Below, one piece after another: positions 11,033 to 23,685 of a DNA stretch of 64,000 nt. Origin of the DNA: Rhizaria sp. SCN 62-66 (taxonomy: Eukaryota > Rhizaria, unplaced). Location of the stretch: positions 62,001 to 126,000 of the forward strand of contig MEDY01000066.1 in the NCBI GenBank assembly GCA_001724265.1, in the 5' to 3' direction. Within the stretch, counting starts at the first letter, position 1, and each line of letters opens with the position of its first letter. The notes beneath the pieces were generated by a model. It saw nothing but the letters and a program-made list of their open reading frames with translations. It did no database searches and had not been told where the DNA came from. Both the position numbers and the translations under genes were made by a program.

Positions 11033-12951
11033 TTAAAGCGGCTTTTGTGCGGAGATAATAGCGTAGTGCATTACTCCTTTCTTTGCAACGAACCGCAGTG
11101 CAGCGGCCGTGACCAAGAACTTAATCCAGCGCACAGGCTTGATGAGCGAGCCGAATTGCGCGATATGACGCTATTAACACAAGCAAAATTAAACAAAAAC
11201 AAAATATTACGTATAATTTATCTGCATTCATCATGTTACAATCAGTTTGACTAATGTTTTCTTTCAATATAATCGATAAATCCAGCAAACAATGAATTAG
11301 TTTCATTTGTTGTCGCCAAACGTACATCAATGAAGCTCGCAAAGCCTTCAAATACGCGCGTGTGAACTTTCACGATGGAAACATTTATGAATCCAACATT
11401 TTGCAGCATCTCGGTGTACTTTGACGCCGTCGTGAGATTCTCGCGGGGAATAGACATCCCTTTCGCTGCGATACGCAGCAACTTCTCGCTCAAACCAGAG
11501 CCGGAGCTGCCGGCATCGGTGTGATCGTCGTACTGGCCGTCGGGGAGGACAAGATCGCTCAGAGCAAGCCGTCCCCCGGGACGCAGGGCGGTGATAACGT
11601 CAGCAAAAAAGCGCGCGCGTTGCTCGAAGTGGTACGCCGTGTCGACGCAGACAACGCAGTCGACAGTTCCGACAGGAGCGTGACCGACGGGCGTGTGACG
11701 AGCACGGGCTGAGCGTGCAATAATGCTGTCGGTGAAAGCTCCAGAATTGCTGTTCGCGTCGGTGGGGCGTGAGGCAGTGCTATTCATAGGCTGAACGACA
11801 TCGTCAATGTCACTGTCATAGTCACTGTCATTCATCGTTGAGCCACACGTCTGTTGCTGCTGTTGAGAGAGAATCGTGAGAATATCACTCGAACTGCCTT
11901 GTAGCAACGTGACGCTCTCACATACAACATCGGCATCAGGTACATTAAAATTGCTTGCATTGCCAGCATTCCTCAGCCGTTGATTGCATTGCTGTTGCAA
12001 TAACTTAAGCCGCCTCTGAGCCGAGACGACTTGCGTCGGCGCTAAGTTGACCCCAACAATGGACCGCGGCACTGCCCACGCATGCGGGCACAGCACTGCG
12101 TCGCCATCTAACCGTGAGCACGCGGCTGACTGTGAGCACAAAAGCGACCGCGAGCACGGCGACCTCAGCGTCAGTCCTGCGAGCATGAAGAGCTAGTCGC
12201 CGCAGCCGAACCCCACGCTCAGCACGCGGTCGGGCGCGGCCACCGCGGCGGCGGCGAAGACGGCGGACGCAAGGGACGCGCACGCGGCCGCGTATGTAAC
12301 CGCGCCGGGCACGCTCGCTGACAGCGGTGGGGGCGGCGTCGCTGTTGCAGCAGTCGCAGCGGAAGCAGAGTCAGGGTCAGCGTCTGAGTCAGAGACGGCA
12401 TCAGAGACAGGCCAGAGTCCCAAGTTGCCCCATTGTGAGTGATCAAGATCAAAATTCAGCAAAACGTGCGATAAATCAAAAATGCCGCTTTTGCCAGAGA
12501 CCACCGACGCAGAAGAAGCAGTGGCAGTATTGAGACCAAGACTTGCTGATTTGCCCAGGTCACTATTTTCTGATGTACTCGTTCTATTGGAGCTGCTCAA
12601 CGATGCCACCGCAATGTCGCGAGAGTTAAAAAGCGCGGCAAGCGCCGGAAAGGCTGCGGCGTGCGTGATCGCGTGCAGCGGAGAGAGCGGCGACCAGAGG
12701 AGAAAGCCTAGAAGAAGCAGCGCCGCCCCAGCAGGGTCGCACAAACCGAGCGCCACGGACGCGAATACACGCGCACAAACGCGAACAGCTGTGAATATAG
12801 CTAAATCAATAGAATATAATCCGAGAAATGCGGCGCTAACCGCGTAGGCGTAGGCTGTGTCGCGGAAGAGAGCGTATAAGAGAGTCGTTGCGAAGACGGC
12901 GTAGTGTGGAGGGGCAAGATTTATCACAAGGATCGCCACACCATGTAACAT
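11033..12951 (-). CDS. Membrane-anchored SAM-dependent methyltransferase with in-frame TAG
   Basis: Exon 1 is 12951-11326 and exon 2 is 11170-11033 (stop TAA). The intron has a GTACGT donor and a TAG acceptor, and both exons keep phase 0: 588 codons. Residues 1-115 hold three or four hydrophobic segments, so the protein should sit in a membrane. The class I methyltransferase domain follows: motif I VLSVGFGCGD (about 243-252), then VGVNLAPTQVVSAQRR, CVVCVDTAYHFEQR and ITALRPGGRLALSDLVLP. The last exon supplies WIKFLVTAAALRFVAKKG and YAIISAQKP, a normal end for this fold. Codon 253 (12195-12193), right after GFGCGD, is TAG, and the same frame continues for over 300 codons of clear methyltransferase sequence. 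No GT lies between GCGD and TAG, so splicing cannot remove it. As I recall, fungal relatives have Gln here (GCGDQ). Substrate unknown. Alternatives are a nonsense allele or a sequencing error. Confidence 0.8.
12193..12195 (-). other. in-frame TAG inside methyltransferase motif I
   Basis: The codon directly follows the glycine-rich SAM-binding loop (GFGCGD) and precedes LFMLAGL in the same frame. It is best explained as a sense UAG, probably glutamine. Confidence 0.7.
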
Positions 12952-13266
12952 GTTCTGAGAGAAATATAATTAAAGGGAAAAGAAATAAATTTGGTTATTT
13001 ATCTTGTTTTTTTCTTTTTTTCTCAAATCAACGATGACATAATACCGATAAGCAAACATGAAGATAGCTCCTCTCACACATCGCAGACAAAGTAAGCACC
13101 ACAACAAGGTCACTTATGATGCATTTTTACGGCAAACACATCGCAACGCCATCCTCCAACCGCACAAATTACCACCATCCCGTCTTTAATACAGTAGGTC
13201 CCCCGTCATACTCTGAATAATACTTCATATAAGTCCATTTACGCCACTCTCGATCAAACAACAGCC
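12952..13266. other. intergenic, AT-rich
   Basis: Short spacer between two minus-strand genes: the methyltransferase promoter and the PAN2 3' UTR. Runs of T at about 13000-13020 are the only notable feature. No gene seen. Confidence 0.4.
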
Positions 13267-16200
13267 TTAGTTACTCCCAGCAGCAGCAGCAGTCTCCTTG
13301 CTGCCGTCAGCACTGTTAGCGCTAGCACTAGCGCTCACGCTCGCAACAGCGTTGCTAGCGGCGGCAGAAGTGGCCTCCTCGTTGGGCGTCTGCCAGTGCA
13401 GCCGCAGCCCGACCAGGTCGAGCCCCGCGAGCACCTTCTCCCACTCGCTGCCCACGGTCATGGAACTCGCGCCGGCACCCGTGTTGGTACCCGTGCTGCT
13501 CGCGGTGACCTCGGAGCTGCCGCTGTTGCTGTTATCAGTCGTACACGAAGTAGCCGTGTTGTCGACGTCGTCCCCGCTGCCAGCGACAGCGCTCACGGTC
13601 ACTGCCACGGTCACTGCCACGGTCACGCCCGCGGCCGCGGCCGCCGCCGCAGCAGGCGTCAGCTGAGGCTGCTGCGCCTGTTGCGCCAGCTTATGTGACT
13701 GTAACTGCGCCTGCGCCTGCTGCGCAAGGTGGTAGAGGTCCAGCGAGGCGACCGCGTCCTCGATGCTGTTGTGCGTGCCCTGCTGGATGCGCCGGCCGAG
13801 CAGCGCCCAAGTAAGGAAACGCAGCGAGACGAACTTGCGCGGGCCCTCGAACGCGGCCGCGGCGGGGCCCGCGAGCGTATTGACAGCAGCAGAGGCAGCA
13901 GAGCGAGAGCTAGAGCTAGAGGCGACAGCAGTTGTCGTCGTCGTACTCGCAGCCAACGGCTTCCCGCTCGCGTTGCTTCTAGCGGCGTTGCTGTTGCTGC
14001 TCGCGCTCGCACCAGCGCTTGCGCTGGTGCTGTTTCTCGCGCCGTTGCTGTTGCTGCTGTTGCCGTTGCTGGTGTGGGGGTGGAGGGGGCGGGCAAAGAT
14101 CTCGGCCGTGTCCCGCACCTGGGCCGCGGGCACGGTCAGGTTCAGCTAAACGTATGGCAAAACACAGAACAAAGAGACGGTAAAAAAAGGTGATACACAT
14201 GAGATATGACGTTAAAACACAAGAAATACACATTGAATATATACATGCCACCCCGTTCTATATATATCATTGCACAAACATGTCAAGAAATCGTTCGATT
14301 CATAGTTTCATATGCGGTACTTCGAATCGTCAATGAATGCGTCTGTGAAGTATGCGCCGTACCATTTGGAAGTCCTTCTTGAGCCCGTGTCCAACAAGCA
14401 CCGCGCCGCGCGCGTGCACGAGCCAAAGCAGCACCAGGTACACGGCCTTAAGCGACGTCAGTACACGCCCGTCGCGGAGGCCCGGGCCGCCGTGGCCGCT
14501 GCCGGTACCGCCAGAGGCAGAGACAGAGGCTGAGGGGGCTGAGGGCGAGAATTGCGACGGCAACGACGAGGACGAGGATGAGGACAAGGACTGGGCCGAG
14601 GACGGGGGCGCGGGGTCCAGGTCGCCGGCGACAATGCCGCTCCACTTGGTGAGGTAGTCCACCACCGGCTCGTGCGGCTGTGAGGCGATGTACGCGTCGA
14701 GCCACACAGCGCGGCTCCCGCTGCCGCGGCCCGCGCTGCCGCCGCCGTTGCTGTTGCCGCCGGCGCCTGCATCGGCGACGCCCTCGCTGTTGCCCGCGCT
14801 AATGCTATTACTATTGTTATTGTTATAGCGCGACTTGTTGTTCCTGCCGCCGCCGCCGCCCCTCGCGCTCGCGCCGGCGCCCGCGGCCGCCGGAGCAGCG
14901 GGCGGGGGCGGGAGGTCCCAGTCGCGGACGAGCGACACGCGCGCGAGTGCCAGGCGCGAGGGCTTGAGCACGCGGCCGTCCTCGGCGCGGCGCTCCAGCT
15001 CCACGCACACGAACTCGCAATCGAGCGCAAACCGGGCGCCGAAGGGCACCGAGCTCAGGTCCACGCCGAGGCTGCCGCCCGCTATGAAGGCGCTGTTGGC
15101 GGCCGCGCTCGCAGCAGCGGCGGCGGCGGCAGCGGAGGCGGCGGCAGAGCCGTTACTGCTGACAAGCGCATTGTTATGGTTATTGTTGTTATTCGTACCA
15201 TGCTGCTGCTGTTGTTGTTGTTGCTGGAGCGGCGGCATGGCAGTAAGCGCGAGCGCGAGCGCGTCGACCGACAGCGTGACGGGGTCGCGCAGCAAGCGCC
15301 GCAGCGAGGGCGCGGGCAGGCGCAGCGGCGGCGGGCGCACGGGCGGCGCCACGGGCGCGGGCGCGCGCAGCACAGCGCGGCGCGTGCGGCTGCGGCACGC
15401 GTGGTCCACCGCGGCCATGACGTGCCCCGCGCAGCCGCCGAGCGCGCAGCCGCTGCTGCTGTTGTTACCAGCGCCCGCGCCGAGGGGGGACGAGACGAGC
15501 GAGCGGACGCCGCCGCTGCTGCCGCCGCCGTTCGCGGTGTTGCCGCTGACGGGCGTCGACGGGTGCTTGCCGGCCGCGTACGTAGTGCGGAACGCCATCT
15601 GCTTACACGCACTCGCACTCATATCAGGACCAGCGTTCGCGTGGGCGGTGTTGTTGATGACGGCGCCCGTCGGCGTGGTCGTGTAGCTCTTGACTGCGGC
15701 AGAGCCGGCGCCGGCCTTGGCTTTGCCCTCGGCCGCAGCCGCAGCCGGGCTCGAGAGGCCGCATTGCGACTGCGACCGCGAGTGACCGTGAGCGCAGACC
15801 TCACTGTCGTGCCCGTGACCGTGGGCGTGGCCGTGGGCGTGACCGTGGGCGTCAGCGTGGTGTTGATACAGTCCGGCTGCGGTGCCCGCCCCCGCGCCGC
15901 CCGCGGCCTTGGCGAGGACCTGCGCGGCGTGGCGCTGTAGCGCGCCCACAGCGTCGACGCGCGTGTAGAAGAGCGCGCACGGCTGCTTCCACAGGTACGC
16001 GTACGTCAGCGCCTCCGTCACGCCGTACACGCGCGTGCCCGCGCCACTGACGCCGGAACCCGAGCCAGAACTCGTGCCGTTACTTGTGACAGAACCAGCG
16101 GTGGTAGCGGCAGCGGCGGCGGCGAGGGCGTTAGCATGGTTGACCGCGGCCGGCGACATGTCGACGTTGGCCGAGGGCATCACGCAGAAGTCGTTGACCG

Positions 16201-19200
16201 TGTACCAGCCGCCGCCACCGGGGCCCCAGCCGCCCGCGGCCGAGAACGCCTTCACCGGGGCCGCTACATCACCGTCGGGGTTGCTTGGACTGAGCACGCG
16301 CTGCGCGGGCGCAGGCGCGTGCAGCACGTGCGCGACGAGGTGCTCGCCGGCGACGCGGTGCAGCGCGCTCGCATCGCGGCCCGCCGCCGCGGCCGTGTCC
16401 GTGATGTGCGCGATCGCCGCCGTCAGCCGGTACACGGCCGTCGTGCCGGCGCCTGCGTGTCGCGAGAGCAAGGGGGAACAAAAGCGACAAATGGGCGTGA
16501 GAATAAAATAGTAGTGGTGAGTAATTGAGATTCAAGTAAAGTTTGAGTCAAGGTTATAGAAATCCAGGTTTCATAAAACTGCTGTCCAATGATGCGATCG
16601 TGCGTACCTAAAGACGCGTACAGCGCGGACGACGACGAGTTGAGCAGTCGGCCGCTGGCCCCACTGGCCGCCGCCGCCGCCGCCGCAGTGCCGTTGCCGC
16701 TCGCACTCGCGGTGACGCCGCTGGCGCTCATTGTGGCGCCCGCGGCGTTGCCACCCGGGTTCGAGCTATTGGCGCTACCACTGCAGCCGTTGGCGTTGTA
16801 CGCGTTAACGACCGCGCTGGGGGTGACGCGCCCGGCCAGCGTCGAGCGGCGCGCGATCACAGACGGCGCCGGCAGGCGGTAGTGCGTCCTGTTCGCGCCC
16901 GCGCTCGCCCGGCCACCGTCGCTGCAGCAGGAGTCGTCGTCGTCGTCGCCGTCGTCGTCGGTGAGGACGAACTCATCGCAAACAGAGCTGCTGCTGTTGG
17001 TGGTGTTGTTGTTATTATTGCCACTGTTCCTGACGAAGCTGGGACTGCTCGCGCCGTTAGCAGCGCTGCCACTGCCACTACTACTGTTGTTGTCAGTGGC
17101 GGCGCTGAGGTCGTGGTAGTCGTCGTCGATGGGGTCCGCCTCGTCGCTAAGGGTCGGCAGCAGCAGCGGGTTCACAAACCACTCGCTCTCGCCGCCACAG
17201 TCACTGGTAATAGCAGCGACGGCGGCGGCGGCGGCGGCGGCGGCGGGGTCGCCACCGGGGCCGTTGCCCGCGCCGCCATTGCCGCTGCCCGCGCTGAGGC
17301 TGGCGGCGACGATGGCCCTGCTGCGCTCCCGCACGGCGGCGTACGACTGCGCAATCAGGGCCTCGGCCTCGGCGTCAGAGTCCACGCGCCGCACGCGCAG
17401 CCCGAAGCCCACCCCCTCGCCCGCGGCAGCCGCGGCCACGGCGGCTGCCGTCGCGGCGCTAATGCCGCTGCCGCTGCCGTTGCCGCTGCTGCCGCTGCCG
17501 CTGAGGCCGGCGGCCGCGGTGGCGGCGCTGGCGTTGGGGGGGTTCGGGCTAGACCCGGAGCCAGTGCCAGCGCCAGAGCTGGCGTTGATGGAGTTCGAGA
17601 CTGTCGCGTTGCCGTTGCTGCTGTAGGCGTCGTCGGTGGCGACGGTAGAGGTGTCGTCGCCGTCGATGGCGATGACAGGCGGCAGCCAGGCCCAGCTGTG
17701 CGCGGAGGCCTCGAGCGGCAGAGCCCACAGCGGGTCGCTCGCGGGGTGCACGAACAGACTAAGGGGGAACAGGTCCGTGTAAGTACCCTGGGCACCGAGA
17801 GTACCATGAGTACCCTGAGCGCCCTGAGACTGGGACTCAGGGCACTTAGACGCGTGGGGCGGAAGGTAGTCGAAATACCTGTCGACGGCCACAGCGGTAT
17901 TCTCACCCGCGCTCGCACCCGCGCTCGCATTGGTGATGCTGTTGTTGTTGTTGCTCGAGACTGAGGAGAACGCGGACGCGAGGTTGACCGGCACAATCCC
18001 ACTCGCAGTCGTGCTCACACCGTCACTGCTGACGCTGCCGGCGCTCGTGTTGCTGTACAGACCCGCCTGGAGCTGCTTGTGTGCAGCGGGCAAGAAAGGC
18101 GTGCGGCCGCCGATGCTGGCGCCAACCGCACTCGCGCCCGCGGCACCAGGCGCAGTCGCGGTACCACGGGCGTTGCTGTTGCTGAAGCCGCTGCTGCTCG
18201 TGGCAGAGCCCGCATGGCTGTTATTGCCCGTGGCCGCGGCAGTGGAGTAGACCGCAAAGGGCGCGGCGCCGACGTACGGCGCGGACGCTGCGGCCGCGGC
18301 AACGGCGGCGCGTGCGGCAGCGGAGGATGCGGCGCTCGCGAAGCCCCCGGGCTTGCCGCCCGCGGCGACAACGCTGACAACGCTAACACTGGCCACGCCC
18401 GACGCGTCGCCGCCGCCGGCAGCGGTGGGCGAGACGAGGGCGGTCGACGACAGCAGCGCGGGGGCGCCGAGAACGCCGGCGACGCTGCCGCCCGCGCCAC
18501 TACTGCTGGAGGCGTTGCTCGCGCCTGCGTTGCTGCTGCCGCTGCCACCGCTGGCGGCCGCGGCCGGAGTGCGCCAGAGCTCCAGCTCGGGCTCCTCGGT
18601 CGCGTTGCAGAGCACGGTCAGCACGGGGGGCAGCGCAGTAACGCGCTTGGCCAGCCGCTGCAGGTGGCTCGCGCGGCAGCTGTGGCACCACAGCCGGCGC
18701 AGAGAAGTTTCGCACAGCGAGTCGGTCAGGACTTGCGCGAACGTCGCCGGCGCCGCCGCCGCCGCCGAGGCAGGGTGGGCGACGGGGGAGGCAAGGCGCT
18801 GCGACGCGACGGGGTAGGAGAGCTTAACGGAGAAGCTGCCGCCCACCCGGACGCTGCGGTGGCCGCCGGTCACCACGGGCAATACAGCCGTCGCCGTCGC
18901 CGCGGCCGCGGTCGCCGTCGCGGTGAGGGAGTTACTATGGGAGGGGGCGGGGAGCGTGGAGGTGATGGTCATCGTCGTCGTGGCGGTGGTCGTAGCGCGG
19001 CCCTGCGAGCAGCGCAGCTCGTCGATCACGCCGACTTCGTGCAGAACCTAAAAAGTGCGAGATCGTCCAAGTGAGACAAAAAACAAAAATTAAAGACATA
19101 TGAGGCAGAAGATCATAGACTTGCAAGTTGAAAACAAAAACATAGAAAGAAATAAAACTCTGTTTTTCACGCGAATACAACGTTTTTACTTCAAAATATA

Positions 19201-22200
19201 ACAATACTAAAAAGCTATACAGTCTTTGACGAAATTACATGTTCTCGACCATACCTGCGGGACGGAGACGAGCCTGCGCTTGGCGACCTTGATGCTCTTG
19301 CGGAGCCCGGCGCGGGCGCGCTCCAGCGTCGCAAGCGCTGCCACGGCGGCCTGCGAGGGCACCGCGGCCGCGGCCGCCGCCGCGACGGCAGCGGTGAGCG
19401 CGCCCTCGCACTCGAGCAGCGACGCCTCGAGCCGGGAAAGCTCGGAGCGCGCGTCCCGATCAATGTTTGTGTACAGATACCGGATAAAATTCTGGATCTT
19501 GGCGTTGAGGATCGCGGTTGTGGGCGCCTCGGTGGGGTCCAAGACGCCGATCAGAGCTGCCTGTGGCTGGCCCAGCGCGCGCAAGAAGTTCCTGTGAATT
19601 TAACAAAGTGCGAATACAGTATTGTTATGTTAGATAAAAAGAGCATCATATTTAACAATCGAATTTCGTTAAATACCCAAACATTAAAGTTAAAATCCAA
19701 TGAATGAAGATATACATCGACAAATCACTTCAAGTCGTCTCTGTGATCTCATCGTACCTGGGCTCGACAGTGCGGTGACCGCGCTGCGTGAGCTGCAACG
19801 CGAGGAAGGCGAGCTCGCACGTCAGGCACTTCTCGGCGGGGCACGCGTGCGCCATGACGAGCGCGCGGAATGCGGGCGCCGCGCACAGCGCCTGCAGCGC
19901 GGCGCCGCAGTACGCGTGCGGGAGGAACGCCGTGAGCCCGACGAGCGGCGTGGCATTGTAGGTGTCGAAGTCGATCGACTCGAGCCCGAAGCGCGGGATC
20001 TTGACGTGCACGCGCGCGTACTCGCGGCCCACGGCGATGGCGCGCCGCAGCGGAGACGACAGCAGCTCCGCGAACGACTGCGTGTTGATGGCCTTGTTCA
20101 CGCGGCCGGCCTTGGCGCCCGCGCCGGGGACCGCGGGCAGGAAGCGCGCCAGAGAGGCCTGGTGGTTGCGCAGGAATGTCGTCAGGCGGCGGTCGGGGAA
20201 CGGCGCAGTCATCAGGCCGCCGCCGCCGCCGCCGCCGCTGTTGTTATGGCTGTGGTGGCCGTGGCTACTACTGATCGCAGCCGCCGCCGCCGCAGCAGCA
20301 GCGGCGGCGGCAGTGGCGGCGGCGGCGGCGGCGGCTGAGGGGTGGTAAGGGCCCCCCCCGCTGGCAGCGGCAGCGGCAGCGGCGGCGGCGGCGGCGGCGC
20401 GCGCGGCGGCGGTGGTGGTGGCCGATGCGGCGGCGAGTCCCGGGATGAGGCTGGGGTCGACGGGGGGGATGAAGGGCGGCGTCGTGAAGGTCGCCGCCGG
20501 CCAGCCCGCCCAAGCCGACAGCGCGGGCGCGGGCGGAGCCAGCGGGAAGAGCGAGAGGTCGGGCAGCGGGACAGCCGCGAGGTTCGACGCGTAGGCCGAC
20601 GATGACAGCAGGGAGACGGAGGACGGGTGCAGGTGGCTGTCCTTGTGGGAGCTAGCCGCCACGGTCACGTTGTTGTACGCGTCGAAAAACGTGTTGCCGC
20701 CGCCACCGCCGCCGCCGCCGCCGTTGCTGTTGTTGTTGTTCGCCCTGTTGTCCAGTCCGCTCTGGTTCCCGCCGTGGCCGTGGCCGCCGTGGTGACCGTT
20801 GTTGTGGCCGCCGTAGGGCGAGACGCTGAGCGCCCGCTTGGCCGCGGCGGACATGTAGGCCGGGTCCAGCCCCGCCACTGGTGGCGTCAGCGGCGGCGGC
20901 CGCGCGAAGGCCGTGGGCGCAACGAGCGCGCCGGTGGCGATCTCTGGCCGCTGCCCCTCTGCGAGCAGCTGGGAGGAGCCAAGCAGCGTGAGCCCGCCAG
21001 CCGAGTCGCCCACCAGCGCGCACTGGCCGGACCGCGCGACCGCAAGCGCCGTCGCCGCGTGGAAAGCCGAGGGCAGCGGCACGTGCGCCGTCGCGGCGTG
21101 CGCCACGGGCGGGGACGCCTCAGCGACGGCCAGGCTGCCAGTAGGCGAGAGTAGCAGTAGCGAGGAAGAGAACTTGGGAAGGAAGGCGGCGCGGTAGATG
21201 CCCGCCGGGTCGCGCACGGCCGACACTATCGCCGTGGGCTTGAGCGTCGCCAGGTCGAAAGTGCGCACGAACGGGTCCGGGCGGCCCGCCTTAAAGGGGG
21301 AGTCGACCAGCCCGCGGATCGGGTGGTGCACCCACGGGTTCGGGTGGCTCCACACGCTGTTGCCCGCCGCCGCAGCACTCGCGGTGGCTCCAGTGGCGGC
21401 ACCTGTGGAGCTCACAGTCGTCGTCGCCGCCGTCGTTGTCGATGCGCCCACGGCTCCTGTTAGGTCACTACTGGTACCCGTGGCGGTACTCGTGGTGCTG
21501 TTGCTGTTGTTGAGGAGCGAGGCGAGGTACGCGTGCGTGTTGAACATCGCGGGCGCGCCCGGCTGGCTGAAGGGCTTGACCGCGGGGTGCATTGTGCATA
21601 CGGCGATGGACCGCTTGACCACGATCTGAGACACGATCATGGATCCGACGCTGCCGCCCACGCCCACAGACGCACTTGCACCCGCACAAGAGCTAGAGCT
21701 AGAGCTAGAGCTTGAACTCGACTCAGAACTCGAGCTGCTGCTGTTGCTTGTGACGTGGATGACGTCGACGAGCGAGAGATCCTCGAACGACAGCGCCACA
21801 ATGCAGCCCCGGTCCGTGCCGACCAGCACGAGCCCCTGCGCGGCGGCGACGGTGATGCACACAGGGAAGCCCGTGGTCTCTGCGGTGAAGCGCGCGGGCG
21901 AGCGCAGCGTGGGCCTGTTCTCGGCCAGGTTGAACACCACAACGGCGCTCGCAAAGCCCGCGCCGGGCCCGAAGCCGACGAGCAGTTCGACGGGGTCGCG
22001 CGCGTCAAGCGGGGCGGCACAGCGCGCGTCGCGGAACTTGACGCCGCGCGAGGCCTGCTCGAGAACGCCGCCCTTGGAGTGCACGCGCAGCGAGTTGGCC
22101 GACAGCGACGCGACGCCGCCGCCGTGCGCCAGCGGGAAGAGCTCCAGCACGGCCGTGGCGTGCGCGGCGAAGGCGCTGTACTTGTGGAGGTCGGGGAAGG

Positions 22201-22999
22201 TGAACGAGAGCACGCGTCCGTCGTTAGTGCCAGCCCACACCAGGTCCTCGCTGGGGTCAAAAGCGACTGTGAGTACAGGGCTCGTGACGTGTGGCGTCAC
22301 CGTCGTCGCCGCGGAGAGCGGGTAGAAGGACCGCGCACCGCCCAGCGAGCCGGGGCCGCCCCCCAGACCACCGACCCCAGCGGCGAGACCACCACTACCA
22401 CCACCACCAGCCGCGGCAGAGGCGGAGGCGGCGGCGGAGGCTGAGAGGGAAAGCTGGGGCCGGTGTAGGGGGTGGCCATGCGGTATGCCGTGGGCCGGGT
22501 GGCCGTGCGACATCGGACCGCCGCCGCCGCCGCCGCCGCCGCTGTTGTTGCCGCTGATGTTGTAGCCTGCGACTGGGGAGGGGTACTGCGGGTAAGGGCC
22601 AGCGCCCGCGCCCGCGCCCGCGCCAGCGAAGGGCCCGGAGAGGCCGATCGAGGTCGGGTAGGAGCCAAAGCCGACGGCGCTGCTGCTCCCGTGGGGCATC
22701 ATGTGCGGGGCGTAGGCCTGGTTGCTGCTACTGTTGCCATAACTCGCGTTCGCAGCAGAGGCTGGGGGCTTCATGATATTGTACGGGGGGTTGCTGCTGT
22801 ACGCCCCGCCGCCGCCGCCGGCCCCCGCAGCGGCGCCCGACGGGCCGGAGTAGCCGGTGTAGCCCAACCCTGCCGCGGGGCCGCCGTGGCCGCCGTGGCC
22901 GTGCGCGCTCGCAGTGTTTGCACTGTGTGAGCTGTGGGGGGGCGCGTTGACGCCACCGTATGGGCCCGGGGGCGGGCGCTGCATGCCGTGGGGGTGCAT
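13267..22999 (-). CDS. PAN2: PAN2, catalytic subunit of the PAN2-PAN3 poly(A) deadenylase
   Basis: PAN2 shortens mRNA poly(A) tails in the cytoplasm together with PAN3. Exons: 22999-19758, 19591-19255, 19047-16608, 16452-14363 and 14145-13267, stop TAA; 2995 residues against about 1200 in most species. The N-terminal WD40 part (about 220-600) includes VLTVAFDPSEDLVWAGTNDG and VLVGTDRGCIVALSFEDL. The inactive ubiquitin-hydrolase-like domain starts near 1050 (CPAEKCLTCELAFLALQL, RNFLRALGQPQAALIGVLD) and continues through YTVNDFCVMP. The DEDDh exonuclease has FALDCEFVCVELERR (about 2479), EPVVDYLTKWSGIVAGDLDP, LVGHGLKKDF, QVRDTAEIF, SLRFLTWALLGRRIQ and THNSIEDAVASLDLY, so the D, E, D and H/D motif residues are present. 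Huge Ala, Gly, Ser and Asn runs lie between the blocks. The start is the first ATG after a pyrimidine-rich stretch; a 5' exon further upstream is possible. Confidence 0.92.
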
Positions 23000-23685
23000 G
23001 GCGGGCGGCAACGGGGGGTAAAACCCGTTAGAACGCGCGGAGTTGTAAGAAAACGACTGTGCAGGAACGCTAGCAAAGGGAAACGAGCGGTGCTGGCAAG
23101 CAGCACTGGGGTCGGGAAGCGGGCGGGGAAGAGGACGGGGCACGAGGTGTGAGCGGCAGCGAATACTGCAAGGTAGACGCACGTTGTAAGCGCATAAATT
23201 GAAATATAACAAAATCGTTTCACTATTCATTGTAAATATCATATCTATATCCGAATATATCAAATATATCCTGTGCCAGCATACGCCGAAGTGAGGCTTC
23301 TTTCAAACTCGATCTGACTCCTCACGACGCAGCTCCAGTCCCACGGTCATCTTGCACTCGAAAAGTTCATGCACAACAGGCTTAATAGGCTATAATCATA
23401 AGACTTGATGATGAAACTTGAATATAGTTTTATTATGAGGTTTTTATATATTATATCAAAATATCGCTTTTACTGACGGAGATCACAGTGATGAACTCGA
23501 AGTCCGATTTCAGCAAAACAAGCGTTTTACGTTTGTGGTGAACTCTACTTTTGGAAGTATAACTGAGTAATAATGCACTGGAACGTTTTAAGAATAAGAG
23601 GATCTCACAAATGCAGTGTTTTTGCATCCTACCAGTTTGCTTTAGTTTCTACAGTAGCACGCCTTGGTTGCTTTCCAGAGACGGG
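23000..23685. other. divergent intergenic region
   Basis: Head-to-head promoter region of PAN2 (-) and phytochelatin synthase (+), AT-rich around 23220-23560. The PAN2 frame stays open through 23001-23170 and meets an acceptor-like TTGCAG near 23175 (minus strand), so part of this may be PAN2 leader or an extra 5' exon. No other gene seen. Confidence 0.4.

Noticed and set aside
11251-11253. A second TAG in the methyltransferase frame, followed by TGA three codons later, looked like more evidence for sense UAG.
   Set aside because: It lies in an intron. GTACGT at 11325 and the TAG acceptor at 11171 join FASFID to RHIAQFG in phase, and the last exon gives a proper methyltransferase C-terminus.
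16882-17964. 360-codon plus-strand ORF opposite PAN2.
   Set aside because: Shadow of Ser/Ala-rich PAN2 coding DNA.
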